Source of the DNA: Phormidesmis sp963789215
GTDB taxonomy: Bacteria; Cyanobacteriota; Cyanobacteriia; Phormidesmidales; Phormidesmidaceae
Direction of reading: 5' to 3'
DNA length: 64,000 nucleotides
Assembly (NCBI GenBank): GCA_963789215.1
Contig: CAWBJY010000005.1
Span: 124,001 to 188,000, forward strand
Of this stretch, positions 24,846-33,744 are shown piece after piece. The position numbers and the translations under genes are program-made. Position 1 is the first letter of the stretch. Each line of letters begins with the position of its first letter. The notes under the pieces are model-generated. The model made no database searches and was not told the DNA's origin. It was given only the letters and a program-made list of their open reading frames with translations.

Positions 24846-26495
24846 TTACTCAGGATTGGCGCTGGGATAGGGATCTTCTGCGCCTTCAGGCCGATCTACG
24901 AAGGGCGCGGCTGGCGCTGGCGCTGGTGTGGTAGCGCTGGCGTCGACGGGTGAGGCCGATGGACTGTCCGGCTGCGAGCCGTCTGCTGGTGCGATCACCG
25001 CTGGGTTATTTGGATTGCCTAATGGCGTTACGGCTGGCTGTACGGCCTGGTTAGTGTACTGGTAAGTGCGCCCTGAAACGCCGTGAATAAGTTCTACTGC
25101 TCGGCCGTCGCTATCGGGCCGATCGACGAGTATAGAAACGACGTAGCGCTTGCCGTTGGATAGATCGACTAGGGCAACGTCGCCGAGCATTTTGCTGATG
25201 AACCCGGTTTTATTGTAGGTAAGTGCTCCTTTCTCTTCAAGCCCTGCGGCGAGGAGTCGCTTGTTTTCGGTTCGCTTAAGGATGTTTAAGACGCGATCGC
25301 GCGATCGCGTTTTTAGCAGGTCGCCTTGCACTAGCAGCATTGAATGTACTAGGTCGCGGGCGCTGGTGGTGTTGGTGCCTTCGATGTCGGGCAGCGGGTT
25401 ATTGAGCCGCGTTTCTTCGAGGCCGTAGCGGGCAAATCGCTCGTTGAGGACTTCCGCGCCGCCGAGCAAATCGATCATCATGTTGGTCGCGGTGTTGTCG
25501 CTATGGACAATCATTTGAGTGGCCACTTCTAGCGCCGTAAACTGGGTGCCGGGCGGTGACATCTGCATCTCGCCAGAACCTTCAGCAATTTGAGCAGGCA
25601 AAATGGCAGTTGTTTGATTCAGGTCAATGTTGCCTTTGTCTACTTCTTCGAAAAAGGCCAGTAAAATTGGCAGCTTGATAGTGCTGGCTGCGGCGACCGC
25701 CTCGCGCCCACCTAGATCGACGTAGTTGCCCGTATCGACATCTATGTAAAATGCCTTGAACTGAAGTCCTGGGTAGAGGGTTGGCAGATCTTCTAGTTCG
25801 GCTTTTAGCTTGGGAATTTCTTCGCCTAGCGGAATGGGAAATTTGGTCTGCTTAACGCTGTCTGTGGCGAGGACAGACTGTGTGAGCGCAGCGTTGGGTT
25901 CGCCGCCAGGCCGATTGGCCAAAATAGTGCCAAATATGGTCGCAAGTCCCAATCCGCCGACTAATATCCAGATGGCGGAGAGGGCGTATTTAGGTAGTTT
26001 GGGTCGGCGCGATCGCCGTCTGACTAAGCTACTCGAAAGTGGCACTGAGCCTGCCGATTTATTTCCTGCTGCTCTATTTCCTGCCGCTCTATTTGAGCTA
26101 GCCCTTGAGGTGGCTCGGCTAGGCGCTGTTCTTCCTGAAGGACTGGGCTTTCCTGGGACGATTGGTTGACCTGGTACTGGTTGACCCGGCGCTAATAGGC
26201 GGCTGGGCTGAGCAGTCAACCCCTCTGTGCGAGCGCCTTTAGAACTGCTGGGGTTGAGCAGCCGATTAGGTGGATTGGTGACGCCTGCTATTTGCCGACG
26301 ACGGCGCGATCGCCTGCCGACAACGGGCGATTTTTGATGGGACGTTTTACCCTCGGTAGCTGGGCCTCTGGCGGCTTCAGTTTTAGAGACTTCAGTTCTA
26401 GAGACCTCAGTTCTAGAGACTTCACTCTTAGCCGTCAGCCGGGCTCTTCTCTGGCGACGACCGTTTGAGTTGTTTCTACCGTTGGCATCTGTCAT
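24846..26495 (-). CDS. Class A beta-lactamase-fold serine hydrolase
   Basis: The 549-residue protein has a long low-complexity basic N-terminus (1-160, with EVSRT and NRAAG repeats), one membrane segment (about 170-190), a catalytic domain and a Pro/Ala-rich tail. All three motifs are present: STIK (Ser near 270), SDN in HSDNTATN (near 329) and KTG in YNKTGF (near 430). It acts outside the cytoplasmic membrane. Lactamase or D,D-peptidase activity cannot be decided from sequence. A paralogue is encoded at 44.6-46.0 kb. The gene lies between capA and trmJ on the same strand. Confidence 0.85.
   Translation of the reverse strand: MTDANGRNNSNGRRQRRARLTAKSEVSRTEVSRTEVSKTEAARGPATEGKTSHQKSPVVGRRSRRRRQIAGVTNPPNRLLNPSSSKGARTEGLTAQPSRLLAPGQPVPGQPIVPGKPSPSGRTAPSRATSRASSNRAAGNRAAGNKSAGSVPLSSSLVRRRSRRPKLPKYALSAIWILVGGLGLATIFGTILANRPGGEPNAALTQSVLATDSVKQTKFPIPLGEEIPKLKAELEDLPTLYPGLQFKAFYIDVDTGNYVDLGGREAVAAASTIKLPILLAFFEEVDKGNIDLNQTTAILPAQIAEGSGEMQMSPPGTQFTALEVATQMIVHSDNTATNMMIDLLGGAEVLNERFARYGLEETRLNNPLPDIEGTNTTSARDLVHSMLLVQGDLLKTRSRDRVLNILKRTENKRLLAAGLEEKGALTYNKTGFISKMLGDVALVDLSNGKRYVVSILVDRPDSDGRAVELIHGVSGRTYQYTNQAVQPAVTPLGNPNNPAVIAPADGSQPDSPSASPVDASATTPAPAPAAPFVDRPEGAEDPYPSANPE
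26059..26103. repeat. 15-bp tandem repeat, three units, in the serine hydrolase gene
   Basis: Units at 26059-26073, 26074-26088 and 26089-26103 follow the pattern CTATTTCCTGCCGCT; the third is diverged. On the coding (minus) strand they give NRAAG-type pentapeptides in the disordered N-terminal part. Confidence 0.75.
26380..26424. repeat. 15-bp tandem repeat, three units, in the serine hydrolase gene
   Basis: Units at 26380-26394, 26395-26409 and 26410-26424 (GTTCTAGAGACTTCA pattern) encode EVSRT/EVSKT pentapeptides on the minus strand near the N-terminus. Units differ at one or two bases. Confidence 0.8.
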
Positions 26496-26505
26496 GAGCG
26501 GAGTT

Positions 26506-27402
26506 TTAACCTTGCTTAGATTCTGATAGCGCCCATTCCATCTGTCTGAGCATCCCTCTAAGGAGGGCGACTTCGGCTGAGGTGGGGGTGGCCCTTTGCA
26601 ATAGCTGCCTAACTTTGCGCATTCGGCTGGCCGCAGTATGAGGGTAGAGATACTCTACCGACAGCAGCACGGACTCTAAATGCCGGTAGTAGCCTTCTAG
26701 TTCATTGAGCTTGGCCTGAGGGGCTAGGCTCAAAATTTGCTCATTTAGCTGATTATTTCGCGCATGAGATTCCGTTTGTTTACCAGATATAGGGGCTGTT
26801 CGTAAAGCGTTCGTAAGATTTTGTGCCGAATTAGCTTCGCTGACGTCGTCAGAATTACGTAGGGTTGATGTCTGTCGGCTCGCTCGATGAAGTTCGTAGC
26901 AGCAAACGGCAACGGCCTGAGCCAAATTGAGGGCGCTGTAGTCGTCTGTGGGAATTTTTACGAACCGCTGCGCGTGGATAAGCTCTTCGTTACTGAGTCC
27001 GCGATCTTCTGGGCCAAAAATCAGGGCTTGGCTGGGTTGGCCCTGAGATTGACTCTGAGATTCGGCTGGCTGGTTTAGTAAGCTAGGTAGCGCCTGCTCG
27101 GGCGGTTCTAGGGGGGTGTTGATGTCTCTGGGTCGGGCGGTGGTGGCGATCGCGCTATAGCATCCGTCTAAGGCGGCTGGAATGGAGTCTACTATCTGCG
27201 CTTCGTACAGTAAGTTTTTGGCATGAACGGCCATCTGCATAGCCTCTGCGCCTAGCGGGTCGCACTTCGGCTTAACCAAGACTAGATGCTGTAGCCCAAA
27301 GTTTTTCATCACCCTCGCCGCAGAGCCAACGTTAAGCGGGCCAGCGGGTTCTACTAGCACGATGCGAATTTGGGAAAGAGCAGGCAAGGCGTCTTGAGAC
27401 AT
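26506..27402 (-). CDS. trmJ: tRNA 2'-O-methyltransferase TrmJ (SPOUT family)
   Basis: I chose the ATG at 27402 (298 residues) over 27441, because the longer form would overlap the divergent DUF2256 gene. The TrmJ signatures are visible: RIVLVEPAGPLNVGSAARVMKNFG, LIFGPEDRGLSNEEL and IPTDDYSALNLAQAVAVCCYEL, which form the SPOUT knot. A variable insert separates these from a C-terminal helical domain (LESVLLSVEYLYPH). TrmJ methylates position 32 of several tRNAs. The stop is 10 bp from the start of the serine hydrolase gene. Confidence 0.9.
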   Translation of the reverse strand: MSQDALPALSQIRIVLVEPAGPLNVGSAARVMKNFGLQHLVLVKPKCDPLGAEAMQMAVHAKNLLYEAQIVDSIPAALDGCYSAIATTARPRDINTPLEPPEQALPSLLNQPAESQSQSQGQPSQALIFGPEDRGLSNEELIHAQRFVKIPTDDYSALNLAQAVAVCCYELHRASRQTSTLRNSDDVSEANSAQNLTNALRTAPISGKQTESHARNNQLNEQILSLAPQAKLNELEGYYRHLESVLLSVEYLYPHTAASRMRKVRQLLQRATPTSAEVALLRGMLRQMEWALSESKQG

Positions 27403-27429
27403 AATTGAAGTAGAGAGTATCTGAGGATT

Positions 27430-27594
27430 ATGGCTCGTCAACGTGCAAAGGCTGATTTGCCTGCGAAGATTTGTCCGGTTTGTGGGCGACCTTTTACCTG
27501 GCGCAAGAAGTGGGAAAAGTGTTGGGATGAGGTGAAATACTGCTCGGAGCGGTGCCGCAGAAGGCGAAGCGAAGCGCAGACGACAGACGACTAG
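27430..27594 (+). CDS. DUF2256 zinc-ribbon-like small protein
   Basis: This 54-residue gene starts at ATG 27430, with GAGG four bases upstream. It reads ICPVCGRPFTWRKKWEK followed by VKYCSERCRRRR. The two CxxC/CxxxC pairs and the FTWRKKW core define DUF2256, a short family of unknown function often found beside photolyase or cryptochrome genes in other bacteria. The cysteines suggest zinc binding. It is divergent from trmJ with 27 bp between the starts. The call is firm; the function is not known. Confidence 0.88.
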   Translation: MARQRAKADLPAKICPVCGRPFTWRKKWEKCWDEVKYCSERCRRRRSEAQTTDD

Positions 27595-27597
27595 GCT

Positions 27598-27633
27598 GCT
27601 GACCGGGGCGTTGCTGCTTGCAGGGGCGTTGCT
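27598..27633. repeat. 18-bp tandem duplication
   Basis: Two 18-base units (27598-27615 and 27616-27633) share GGGGCGTTGCT at their 3' ends. They fill the short gap between the convergent DUF2256 and HAD phosphatase genes. Confidence 0.65.
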
Positions 27634-27640
27634 GCGGTAT

Positions 27641-28285
27641 TTAGAGCAGCGTTTGGATATAGGGGTCGGTGAAGTCGGCGATCGCTCGGTCTACGCCTAG
27701 TGCGAGCAATTCTGCTGGGCGGTGAGTGGTGGCCATGCCGATGGTTTGGATGCCCGCGCTGACGGCTGAGCGAATGCCGGAAGGAGAGTCTTCGAAGGCA
27801 AGGGCTTCTGGGGCGGTGATGTTTAGCCGATCGAGCGCTGTCTGGTAGGGCAAGGGGTCGGGCTTTCCTCTGGGCAGCTCTTCTGCAATGACGATGGGGT
27901 CAAATGCTTGGCTAAGGTTTAACTCTTCGAGCATAAAGGCGGCGTTTTCTGAGGGCGCATTGGTGACTACAGCAACGGCGAGCCCCTGCTTTTTGAGCTG
28001 CTCTAGTAGGGCTAGGAGTCCTGGCAGTGGGGTTATTTGCCCTTTGGCTATTTCGCGGAAGGTGGCTTCTTTGCGATCGCTAAAGGCCTCTGCTTCTGCT
28101 TTGGGCAAATCAGGTAGAAAATCGGCCAGAATGGCGGCATTTTGACGACCGCTGACTTTTTCTTTATATAGCGTCTTGTCTAGCTCGATGTCGTGGCGTG
28201 CAAAATAGTCTTGAAACACTTGAAAATGAACTTTGTCGCTGTCTGTAAGGGTGCCATCTAAATCGAAAATAACGGCTTTGAGCAT
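27641..28285 (-). CDS. HAD-superfamily hydrolase (beta-phosphoglucomutase / phosphatase type)
   Basis: Starting at ATG 28285 gives 214 residues beginning MLKAVIFDLDGTLTDSD, which holds the HAD nucleophile Asp in motif I; the longer start at 28315 only adds ten unconserved residues. Motif II is VVTNAPS, the lysine motif is in ELPRGKPDPLPY, and motif IV in LAFEDSPSGIRSA. The helical cap lies between motifs I and II. This pattern fits beta-phosphoglucomutase-like phosphatases acting on sugar phosphates; the exact substrate is unknown. It is divergent from the riboswitch-controlled hupE. Confidence 0.88.
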   Translation of the reverse strand: MLKAVIFDLDGTLTDSDKVHFQVFQDYFARHDIELDKTLYKEKVSGRQNAAILADFLPDLPKAEAEAFSDRKEATFREIAKGQITPLPGLLALLEQLKKQGLAVAVVTNAPSENAAFMLEELNLSQAFDPIVIAEELPRGKPDPLPYQTALDRLNITAPEALAFEDSPSGIRSAVSAGIQTIGMATTHRPAELLALGVDRAIADFTDPYIQTLL

Positions 28286-28359
28286 AGGTCGCGCAGCGAA
28301 ATAGTTTTCACCCATTGTGTCGCGAGTTGCCGTGCTAGTCTAGTTAGCCTTAGACGTTA

Positions 28360-28500
28360 TCAAACCCTCATAAATAAGGGAATTTATAAACGGGGAAAGT
28401 TCGGTGAAAAACCGGCGCTGTCCCGCAGCTGTGATGAAGGTCAAGTTATTTTACCTGTCTGCTTCAAAGCCAGAATGCCCGTACGTCTTGCTACTCACTT
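28360..28500 (+). promoter_or_regulatory. Cobalamin (B12) riboswitch
   Basis: The leader of hupE holds the B12-box landmarks in order: GGGAAAGTTCGGTGAAAAAC, then CCGGCGCTGTCCCGCAGCTG, and later GCTTCAAAGCCAGAATGCCC. CGGGG near 28391 can pair with CCCG near 28478. The element ends about 30 bases before the hupE start. Adenosylcobalamin binding would be expected to lower expression of the transporter and perhaps cobW. Boundaries are approximate. Confidence 0.9.
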
Positions 28501-28506
28501 AAGTCC

Positions 28507-28525
28507 CATCTGCGCGGCACAGATG
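28507..28525 (+). promoter_or_regulatory. Hairpin just before the hupE start (possible expression platform)
   Basis: CATCTG at 28507-28512 and CAGATG at 28520-28525 form a perfect six-pair stem with a seven-base loop. The 3' arm ends eight bases before the ATG and covers the only G-rich ribosome-binding candidate (GATGAG). It could be the translation-blocking platform, and its loop could contact the riboswitch core; both are inference. Confidence 0.45.
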
Positions 28526-28533
28526 AGAAATTT

Positions 28534-29169
28534 ATGACTCAGAATCTTTCGATTCGCAAGATGGCAGGCGGTGTGGCTGCTCTGCTGGTTTTATTCGGTG
28601 CGGCTCCGGCTTTGGCTCACCATCCTTTTGGCGGTCAGGCTCCTCAGACTATCTTTCAAGGGTTGGTTTCGGGCCTCGGTCATCCAGTTCTGGGGTTAGA
28701 CCATTTTGCTTTTGTGGTTACAATCGGCCTTTTGGCTGCGGTTGTGCGCCGTGGGTTTACGATTCCGCTGTCGTTTTTGTTAGCGGCTTTGGTCGGGACG
28801 GGTTTGCATTTGGCCGGGCTGAATTTACCGGCTCTTGAGCTGGTGATCTCGGCTTCTGTTTTGACTTTTGGCGTACTGGCGACGGTGGGCCGTCAGCTCA
28901 GTACGTCCGTGGTGGTGGCTTTGGCTGCGATCGCGGGTGTGTTTCATGGCTATGCGTACGGTGAGGCTGTGATTGGCGCAGAGCCAACGCCTTTGGTGGC
29001 GTATTTGATTGGGTTTAGCTTGGTGCAGGGTGCGATCGCCTTTACGGTCTACTTGCTCTCCAAACGCGCGGTCGATACAGACCAAACTGCCGGACTTATT
29101 TCAGTTCGCAGCGCTGGATTTGTGGCCTGCGGTGCAGGCGCGGCATTCCTTGGAAATCTGTTGGTTTAA
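28534..29169 (+). CDS. hupE: HupE/UreJ family metal transporter
   Basis: The 211-residue protein has a signal-like N-terminus (GVAALLVLFGAAPALAHH) and about six membrane segments. The HupE metal signature is the pair HHPFGG and HPVLGLDHFAF, with HGYAYGEA further along. HupE proteins carry nickel or cobalt across the inner membrane. Control by a cobalamin riboswitch and the neighbour cobW point to cobalt import for B12 synthesis. Confidence 0.88.
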   Translation: MTQNLSIRKMAGGVAALLVLFGAAPALAHHPFGGQAPQTIFQGLVSGLGHPVLGLDHFAFVVTIGLLAAVVRRGFTIPLSFLLAALVGTGLHLAGLNLPALELVISASVLTFGVLATVGRQLSTSVVVALAAIAGVFHGYAYGEAVIGAEPTPLVAYLIGFSLVQGAIAFTVYLLSKRAVDTDQTAGLISVRSAGFVACGAGAAFLGNLLV

Positions 29170-29209
29170 GCTAAATAGCTGATTTCTCTCACACTCTATT
29201 CAACAACTT

Positions 29210-30259
29210 ATGAGCAAGCTTCCCGTTACTGTTGTTACCGGCTTTTTAGGCGCAGGTAAAACAACATTGGTGCGCAACCTTTTGCAGAATAATCAGGGTC
29301 GTCGAATTGCCGTTATCGTCAATGAGTTTGGCGAGGTGGGCATTGATGGCGACGTGCTGCGCGACTGCCAAGTCTGTGATGAAGACGGTAATGAAAAGCC
29401 TAAAAGCGATGGCGCTAGCAACATTTTAGAGCTGGCTAACGGCTGCCTGTGCTGCACCGTTCAAGAAGAGTTTTTGCCCACTATGCAGGCATTGATTGAA
29501 CGACGCGACGAGCTGGATTGCGTTGTTATCGAAACATCAGGGTTGGCTTTGCCAAAGCCCTTGGTTCAAGCTTTCCGCTGGCCCGAAATTCGCACTAGCG
29601 CCACCGTCGATGGCGTCATCACCGTTGTTGATTGCGAAGCTTTAGCCAAAGGCGAATTAGTTGGCGATTTAGACGCGCTAGAAGCACAGCGTCAGGCCGA
29701 TGAAGAGCTAGACCACGAAACGCCCATCGAAGAACTGTTTGAAGATCAGTTGGGCTGCGCAGATATGGTGCTGCTTACTAAAGTCGATCGCGTAGCACCG
29801 GGCGATCTCGATAAGGTCAAAGCCTGGCTAGCGAGCGAACTTCAAGACGGTGTCAAAGTCGTCCCCTGTCAAAGCGGTCAAATTAGCCCCGACGTACTGC
29901 TCGGCTTTAACGCCGCTGTAGAGGACAATCTCGACAGCCGCCACAGCCACCACGACCACGAAGAAGAACACGACCACGACGAAGACATTGTTTCCCTGCC
30001 ACTGACGCTAAACAAAGAGTTTGAGCCAAAAGCGCTAGTTCGCCAGCTTGAGCAGCTCGTGAGCGAACAGGAGATCTATCGAATCAAAGGCTTCGTTGCC
30101 GTGCCTGGCAAAGCGATGAGACTGGTGCTAAACGGCGTCGGCAATCGGTTCGACTACTTCTACGATCGCCCTTGGCGTGCGGATGAGACTCGTCAGACTA
30201 AGCTGGTTGTCATTGGTCATGAGCTAGATGCTGAAAAGATCTATTCGCAGTTTCAATAA
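29210..30259 (+). CDS. cobW: CobW-type GTP-binding metallochaperone
   Basis: The 349-residue protein is a G3E GTPase: Walker A GFLGAGKTT, the metal motif GCLCC, ETSGLALPKP, and LLTKVD as the guanine-specificity motif. A His/Asp-rich run (SHHDHEEEHDHDED, about 245-258) probably buffers metal. The C-terminal CobW domain follows, with FVAVPGKAMRLVLNGVG. It lies 40 bp after hupE, so cotranscription from the B12-controlled leader is likely. The context favours cobalt delivery, but COG0523 proteins also serve zinc. Confidence 0.88.
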   Translation: MSKLPVTVVTGFLGAGKTTLVRNLLQNNQGRRIAVIVNEFGEVGIDGDVLRDCQVCDEDGNEKPKSDGASNILELANGCLCCTVQEEFLPTMQALIERRDELDCVVIETSGLALPKPLVQAFRWPEIRTSATVDGVITVVDCEALAKGELVGDLDALEAQRQADEELDHETPIEELFEDQLGCADMVLLTKVDRVAPGDLDKVKAWLASELQDGVKVVPCQSGQISPDVLLGFNAAVEDNLDSRHSHHDHEEEHDHDEDIVSLPLTLNKEFEPKALVRQLEQLVSEQEIYRIKGFVAVPGKAMRLVLNGVGNRFDYFYDRPWRADETRQTKLVVIGHELDAEKIYSQFQ

Positions 30260-30488
30260 AATTTTGCGAGTTTTCTAAAAATAGAGTCAATTCATCAGGC
30301 TCTCCGATGTCGTTCTCTACTCACTTACTCGATGCCAGGCTAGCTAGAGAAAATCAGCAAAACGAGTAAGCTCGCCAGCAGATTTTGCAGCAAACATTTG
30401 ACTGGCTATCTGCCATTCTTAGACGATATCTGCTATCTGCATGCTTTAGCCGTTAATATAGCTGCTGTCTTGGCTTGATGGTCTAGCA

Positions 30489-32072
30489 ATGAATATTTCC
30501 AAAGTCCCCACCCAAAAGAGAATGCGAACACCAGTAGAGCGGTACGAACGTCTGCTAAACGGGGTTGCCTTGTCTACGAAAGTGCTGCTAACTCAGACGG
30601 ACTACTATCAGGCAGTCAGGCAAGCCTTGGCGATTTTGGGTGAGGCTACCCAAGTTGATCGCATTTATGTGTTTGAAACGCATCCCCACCTTGAGACGCA
30701 GAAACCGGCTATGAGTCAGCGGTGGGAATGGGCCGCACCCGGTATCGCGCCAGAAATTGATAACCCTGAGCTGCAAAACCTTCCGTACAGCGAGTGCTTT
30801 CCGCGTTGGTATGAGGAACTGTTGAAAGGACATCCCCTTTATGGCCTAGTTCGAGATTTCCCAATTGCGGAAAAGGAGATTTTAGAGTCGCAGGGAATTC
30901 TCTCGATTTTAGTGATTCCTATTCAGATACAGGGAAATTTGTGGGGATTTGTTGGATTTGACCAGTGTCAGATCGCGTACGAATGGGCAGCGGTAGAGAT
31001 GTCTACCCTGTGGGCGATCGCCGGTAGCATTGGCGGCACGATTGCTCGACATCGCGCTGAGCAGGCATTGCATGAGCTTAACCAGACGCTGGAGTTGCGA
31101 GTTGCTCAGCGTACCCGAGAACTCATGACGACCAATGCAGAGCTATCGGTGGCGATGACGCGAATACAGGAGACTCAAAGCCAGCTGGTTCAGACAGAAA
31201 AGATGTCGAGCCTAGGTCAGCTAGTTGCGGGTATTGCGCACGAAATCAATAATCCGACTAACTTCATTTACGGTAATCTCCAGCATGCCCAGCAATATAC
31301 CGAAGACCTGCTGAGTCTCGTTGAGCTGTATCAGCAAGAGTATCCTAAGACCACCCCAACTATAGAAACGGCCCTGAGCGATATCGACTTTGATTTTCTA
31401 AAGGAAGATTTTCCGCGGCTTATGAACTCTACTAGACAGGGCGCAGATCGGATTACGCATATTGTGCGATCGCTGCGAAATTTCTCTCGATTAGACGAAT
31501 CTATCTGTAAGCGGGCTGATATTCATCAGGGGATAGAAAGCACACTCAGCTTTTTACAGCATCGACTGACGCTCGAGGATAGTGTCGCCAGCATTACTGT
31601 CGTAAAACAGTTTGACCAGCAGTTGCCGATGATTGAATGCTCTCCTAGCTCGCTAAATCAAGCTCTCATGAACGTGCTGGTTAACGCGATTGATGCGATA
31701 GAAGAGAAAAGCTGTCCGGAACAGCAAGAGCGGCCTAACAAAATTGAAATCAGGACAGCGATCTCAAAGCCACCCATCTCAAGCATCTTGACCGATCAGA
31801 GTATCCTCATTCAAATTACAGACAACGGCAACGGCATGTCCCCGGCTGTCCAAGCAAAAATATTCGATCCCTTTTTCACCGCGAAACCCATCGGCAAAGG
31901 CACCGGACTCGGCCTGTCCATTGCCCATCAAATTATTGTGAAAGCGCATGGCGGCAAAATCACCTGCCAGTCTGCTCAGGGCCAAGGAACAACCTTTGAA
32001 ATTCATCTGCCAATACAGCACCGAACCTCTTTCACCACGAACAACAAACCAAAGACACTCAAGAGTATCTAA
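30489..32072 (+). CDS. GAF-domain sensor histidine kinase
   Basis: The 527-residue protein is soluble. A GAF domain covers about 20-190 (VDRIYVFE, ILSILVIPIQIQGNLWGFVG). A coiled coil (ELNQTLELRVAQRTREL, about 195-235) leads to the H-box AGIAHEINNPTNFIYG, with His near 254, then a HATPase domain with the N-box NVLVNAIDAIEE, G1 DNGNGMS, F-box FDPFFTAKP and G2 GKGTGLGLSIA. All kinase motifs are complete. No membrane segment or receiver domain is seen, and no response regulator is adjacent, so its partner is elsewhere. The GAF chromophore Cys of phytochromes was not seen. Confidence 0.88.
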   Translation: MNISKVPTQKRMRTPVERYERLLNGVALSTKVLLTQTDYYQAVRQALAILGEATQVDRIYVFETHPHLETQKPAMSQRWEWAAPGIAPEIDNPELQNLPYSECFPRWYEELLKGHPLYGLVRDFPIAEKEILESQGILSILVIPIQIQGNLWGFVGFDQCQIAYEWAAVEMSTLWAIAGSIGGTIARHRAEQALHELNQTLELRVAQRTRELMTTNAELSVAMTRIQETQSQLVQTEKMSSLGQLVAGIAHEINNPTNFIYGNLQHAQQYTEDLLSLVELYQQEYPKTTPTIETALSDIDFDFLKEDFPRLMNSTRQGADRITHIVRSLRNFSRLDESICKRADIHQGIESTLSFLQHRLTLEDSVASITVVKQFDQQLPMIECSPSSLNQALMNVLVNAIDAIEEKSCPEQQERPNKIEIRTAISKPPISSILTDQSILIQITDNGNGMSPAVQAKIFDPFFTAKPIGKGTGLGLSIAHQIIVKAHGGKITCQSAQGQGTTFEIHLPIQHRTSFTTNNKPKTLKSI

Positions 32073-32259
32073 GAGTAATCTCACAGCATACAATCGGTAA
32101 AGTCTTGTAAGTTCTTGTCATCATCAGCTTCCTAGCAAAGGCTGAACAAGCTTTTCTCCTGTTCTAGTCGGCCTCATTATGACTCATGAGAAGCGGCTAA
32201 TAATGATACCCTCTAGAATTAGACAGCAAGTCCGTTTAGTGAGTGTTTGAGTGGTAAAG

Positions 32260-33744
32260 ATGAGTGACCAGCAGCCGATTCATGTGATTGGGGGTGGCCT
32301 AGCAGGGACGGAGGCGGCCTGGCAGATTGCGCGGGCTGGTGTGCCGGTGGTGCTACACGAAATGCGTCCGGTGAAGAAGTCTCCGGCACATCACTCGGAG
32401 CATTTGGCGGAGCTGGTGTGCAGTAATTCTTTTGGGGCGATGGGGACGGATCGCGCTTCGGGGCTATTGCACGAGGAGCTGCGGCGGCTGGGGTCGATCG
32501 TGATTGGTAAAGCGGACGAGCATTCTGTGCCTGCGGGTGGGGCGCTAGCGGTAGATCGCGGGGTATTTGGTAAAGAGCTGACAGAGACGCTGGCGAATCA
32601 TCCTTTGGTGGAGCTGCGGCGAGATGAGGTGCTGAGTATTCCGGAAGATGGCCCGGAGACAATAGTGGTGCTGACGACGGGGCCTTTGACTAGCGCAGCG
32701 CTAAGTGAGGATTTGGAGCGGTTGGCGGGTCAGGCTTATATGAGCTTTTTTGATGCGGCAAGTCCGATTATTGTGGGCGAGTCGATCAATCTGGATATTG
32801 CGTTTATGGCTTCTCGGTACGACCGGGGCGAGGCGGCTTATCTGAACTGTCCGATGAATAAGGAGCAGTATTTAGCTTTTTATGCGGAGCTGTGTGCGGC
32901 GGAGCAAGCGGAGCTAAAAGATTTTGAACGGGAGACGGCGAAGTTTTTTGAGGCTTGTTTGCCGATTGAGGAGATGGCGCGGCGCGGCGAAGATACGATG
33001 CGCTACGGGCCGCTGAAGCCGGTGGGATTGTTCGATACGGACAAGTATGGGCCGTTTGATGCGCCGGATAATAAGGTGAATAAGCCCTATGCGGTGATTC
33101 AGCTACGGCAGGAGGATAAGGCCGGGCAGCTTTGGAATATGGTGGGTTTTCAGACGAATTTGCGCTGGGGTGAGCAAAAGCGAGTGTTTCGGATGATTCC
33201 GGGGCTGGAGAAGGCGGAGTTTGTGCGGATGGGGGTGATGCATCGCAATACCTTTATTAACTCGCCGGAGCTGTTGAACGGGAGCTTGCAGTTTAAGTCG
33301 CGGCCTGGGCTGCTGGCGGCGGGGCAATTGGTGGGAACGGAAGGGTATACGGCGGCGATCGCAGGTGGATGGCTAGCTGGAACCAATGCGGCTAGAGTCG
33401 CCAAGGGTCAAGAACCTTTGAAGCTGCCGGTAACAACGATGTTGGGCGCGCTGATTGATTTTATTAGTACCGCAGAGCCGAAGCATTTTCAGCCGATGCC
33501 GCCGAACTTTGGAATTATTCCGCCTTTGGAAAAGAGAGTGAGGAATAAGCGAGAGCGGTATGGGGTTTATCGCGATCGCTCGTTCAGCGATTTGCAAGAT
33601 TGGGCTAAGCAGAATAATCTGCCGTTGACTCGAACTGCGGCTAGTGATTCGGTTGCTGAACCTATGCGCGAAAAAGTGAGTGAGAAAGGTAGTGAAAAAG
33701 TGAGTGAGAAAGTTAAAGCGGAAGACGTTGTTCTATTGTCGTGA
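32260..33744 (+). CDS. trmFO: Folate-dependent tRNA U54 methyltransferase TrmFO
   Basis: The ATG at 32260 gives 494 residues; GTG at 32251 adds three. The FAD-binding start HVIGGGLAGTEAAWQIARAG and the family blocks HEMRPVKKSPAH, ELVCSNSFGAMG and NCPMNKEQY are clear, with GTEGYTAAIAGGW near the end. TrmFO makes 5-methyluridine-54 in tRNA using methylenetetrahydrofolate. The last 30 residues are a Lys/Glu/Ser repeat (SEKVSEK) not usual in the family. The TGA overlaps the GTG of the next gene. Confidence 0.95.
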   Translation: MSDQQPIHVIGGGLAGTEAAWQIARAGVPVVLHEMRPVKKSPAHHSEHLAELVCSNSFGAMGTDRASGLLHEELRRLGSIVIGKADEHSVPAGGALAVDRGVFGKELTETLANHPLVELRRDEVLSIPEDGPETIVVLTTGPLTSAALSEDLERLAGQAYMSFFDAASPIIVGESINLDIAFMASRYDRGEAAYLNCPMNKEQYLAFYAELCAAEQAELKDFERETAKFFEACLPIEEMARRGEDTMRYGPLKPVGLFDTDKYGPFDAPDNKVNKPYAVIQLRQEDKAGQLWNMVGFQTNLRWGEQKRVFRMIPGLEKAEFVRMGVMHRNTFINSPELLNGSLQFKSRPGLLAAGQLVGTEGYTAAIAGGWLAGTNAARVAKGQEPLKLPVTTMLGALIDFISTAEPKHFQPMPPNFGIIPPLEKRVRNKRERYGVYRDRSFSDLQDWAKQNNLPLTRTAASDSVAEPMREKVSEKGSEKVSEKVKAEDVVLLS

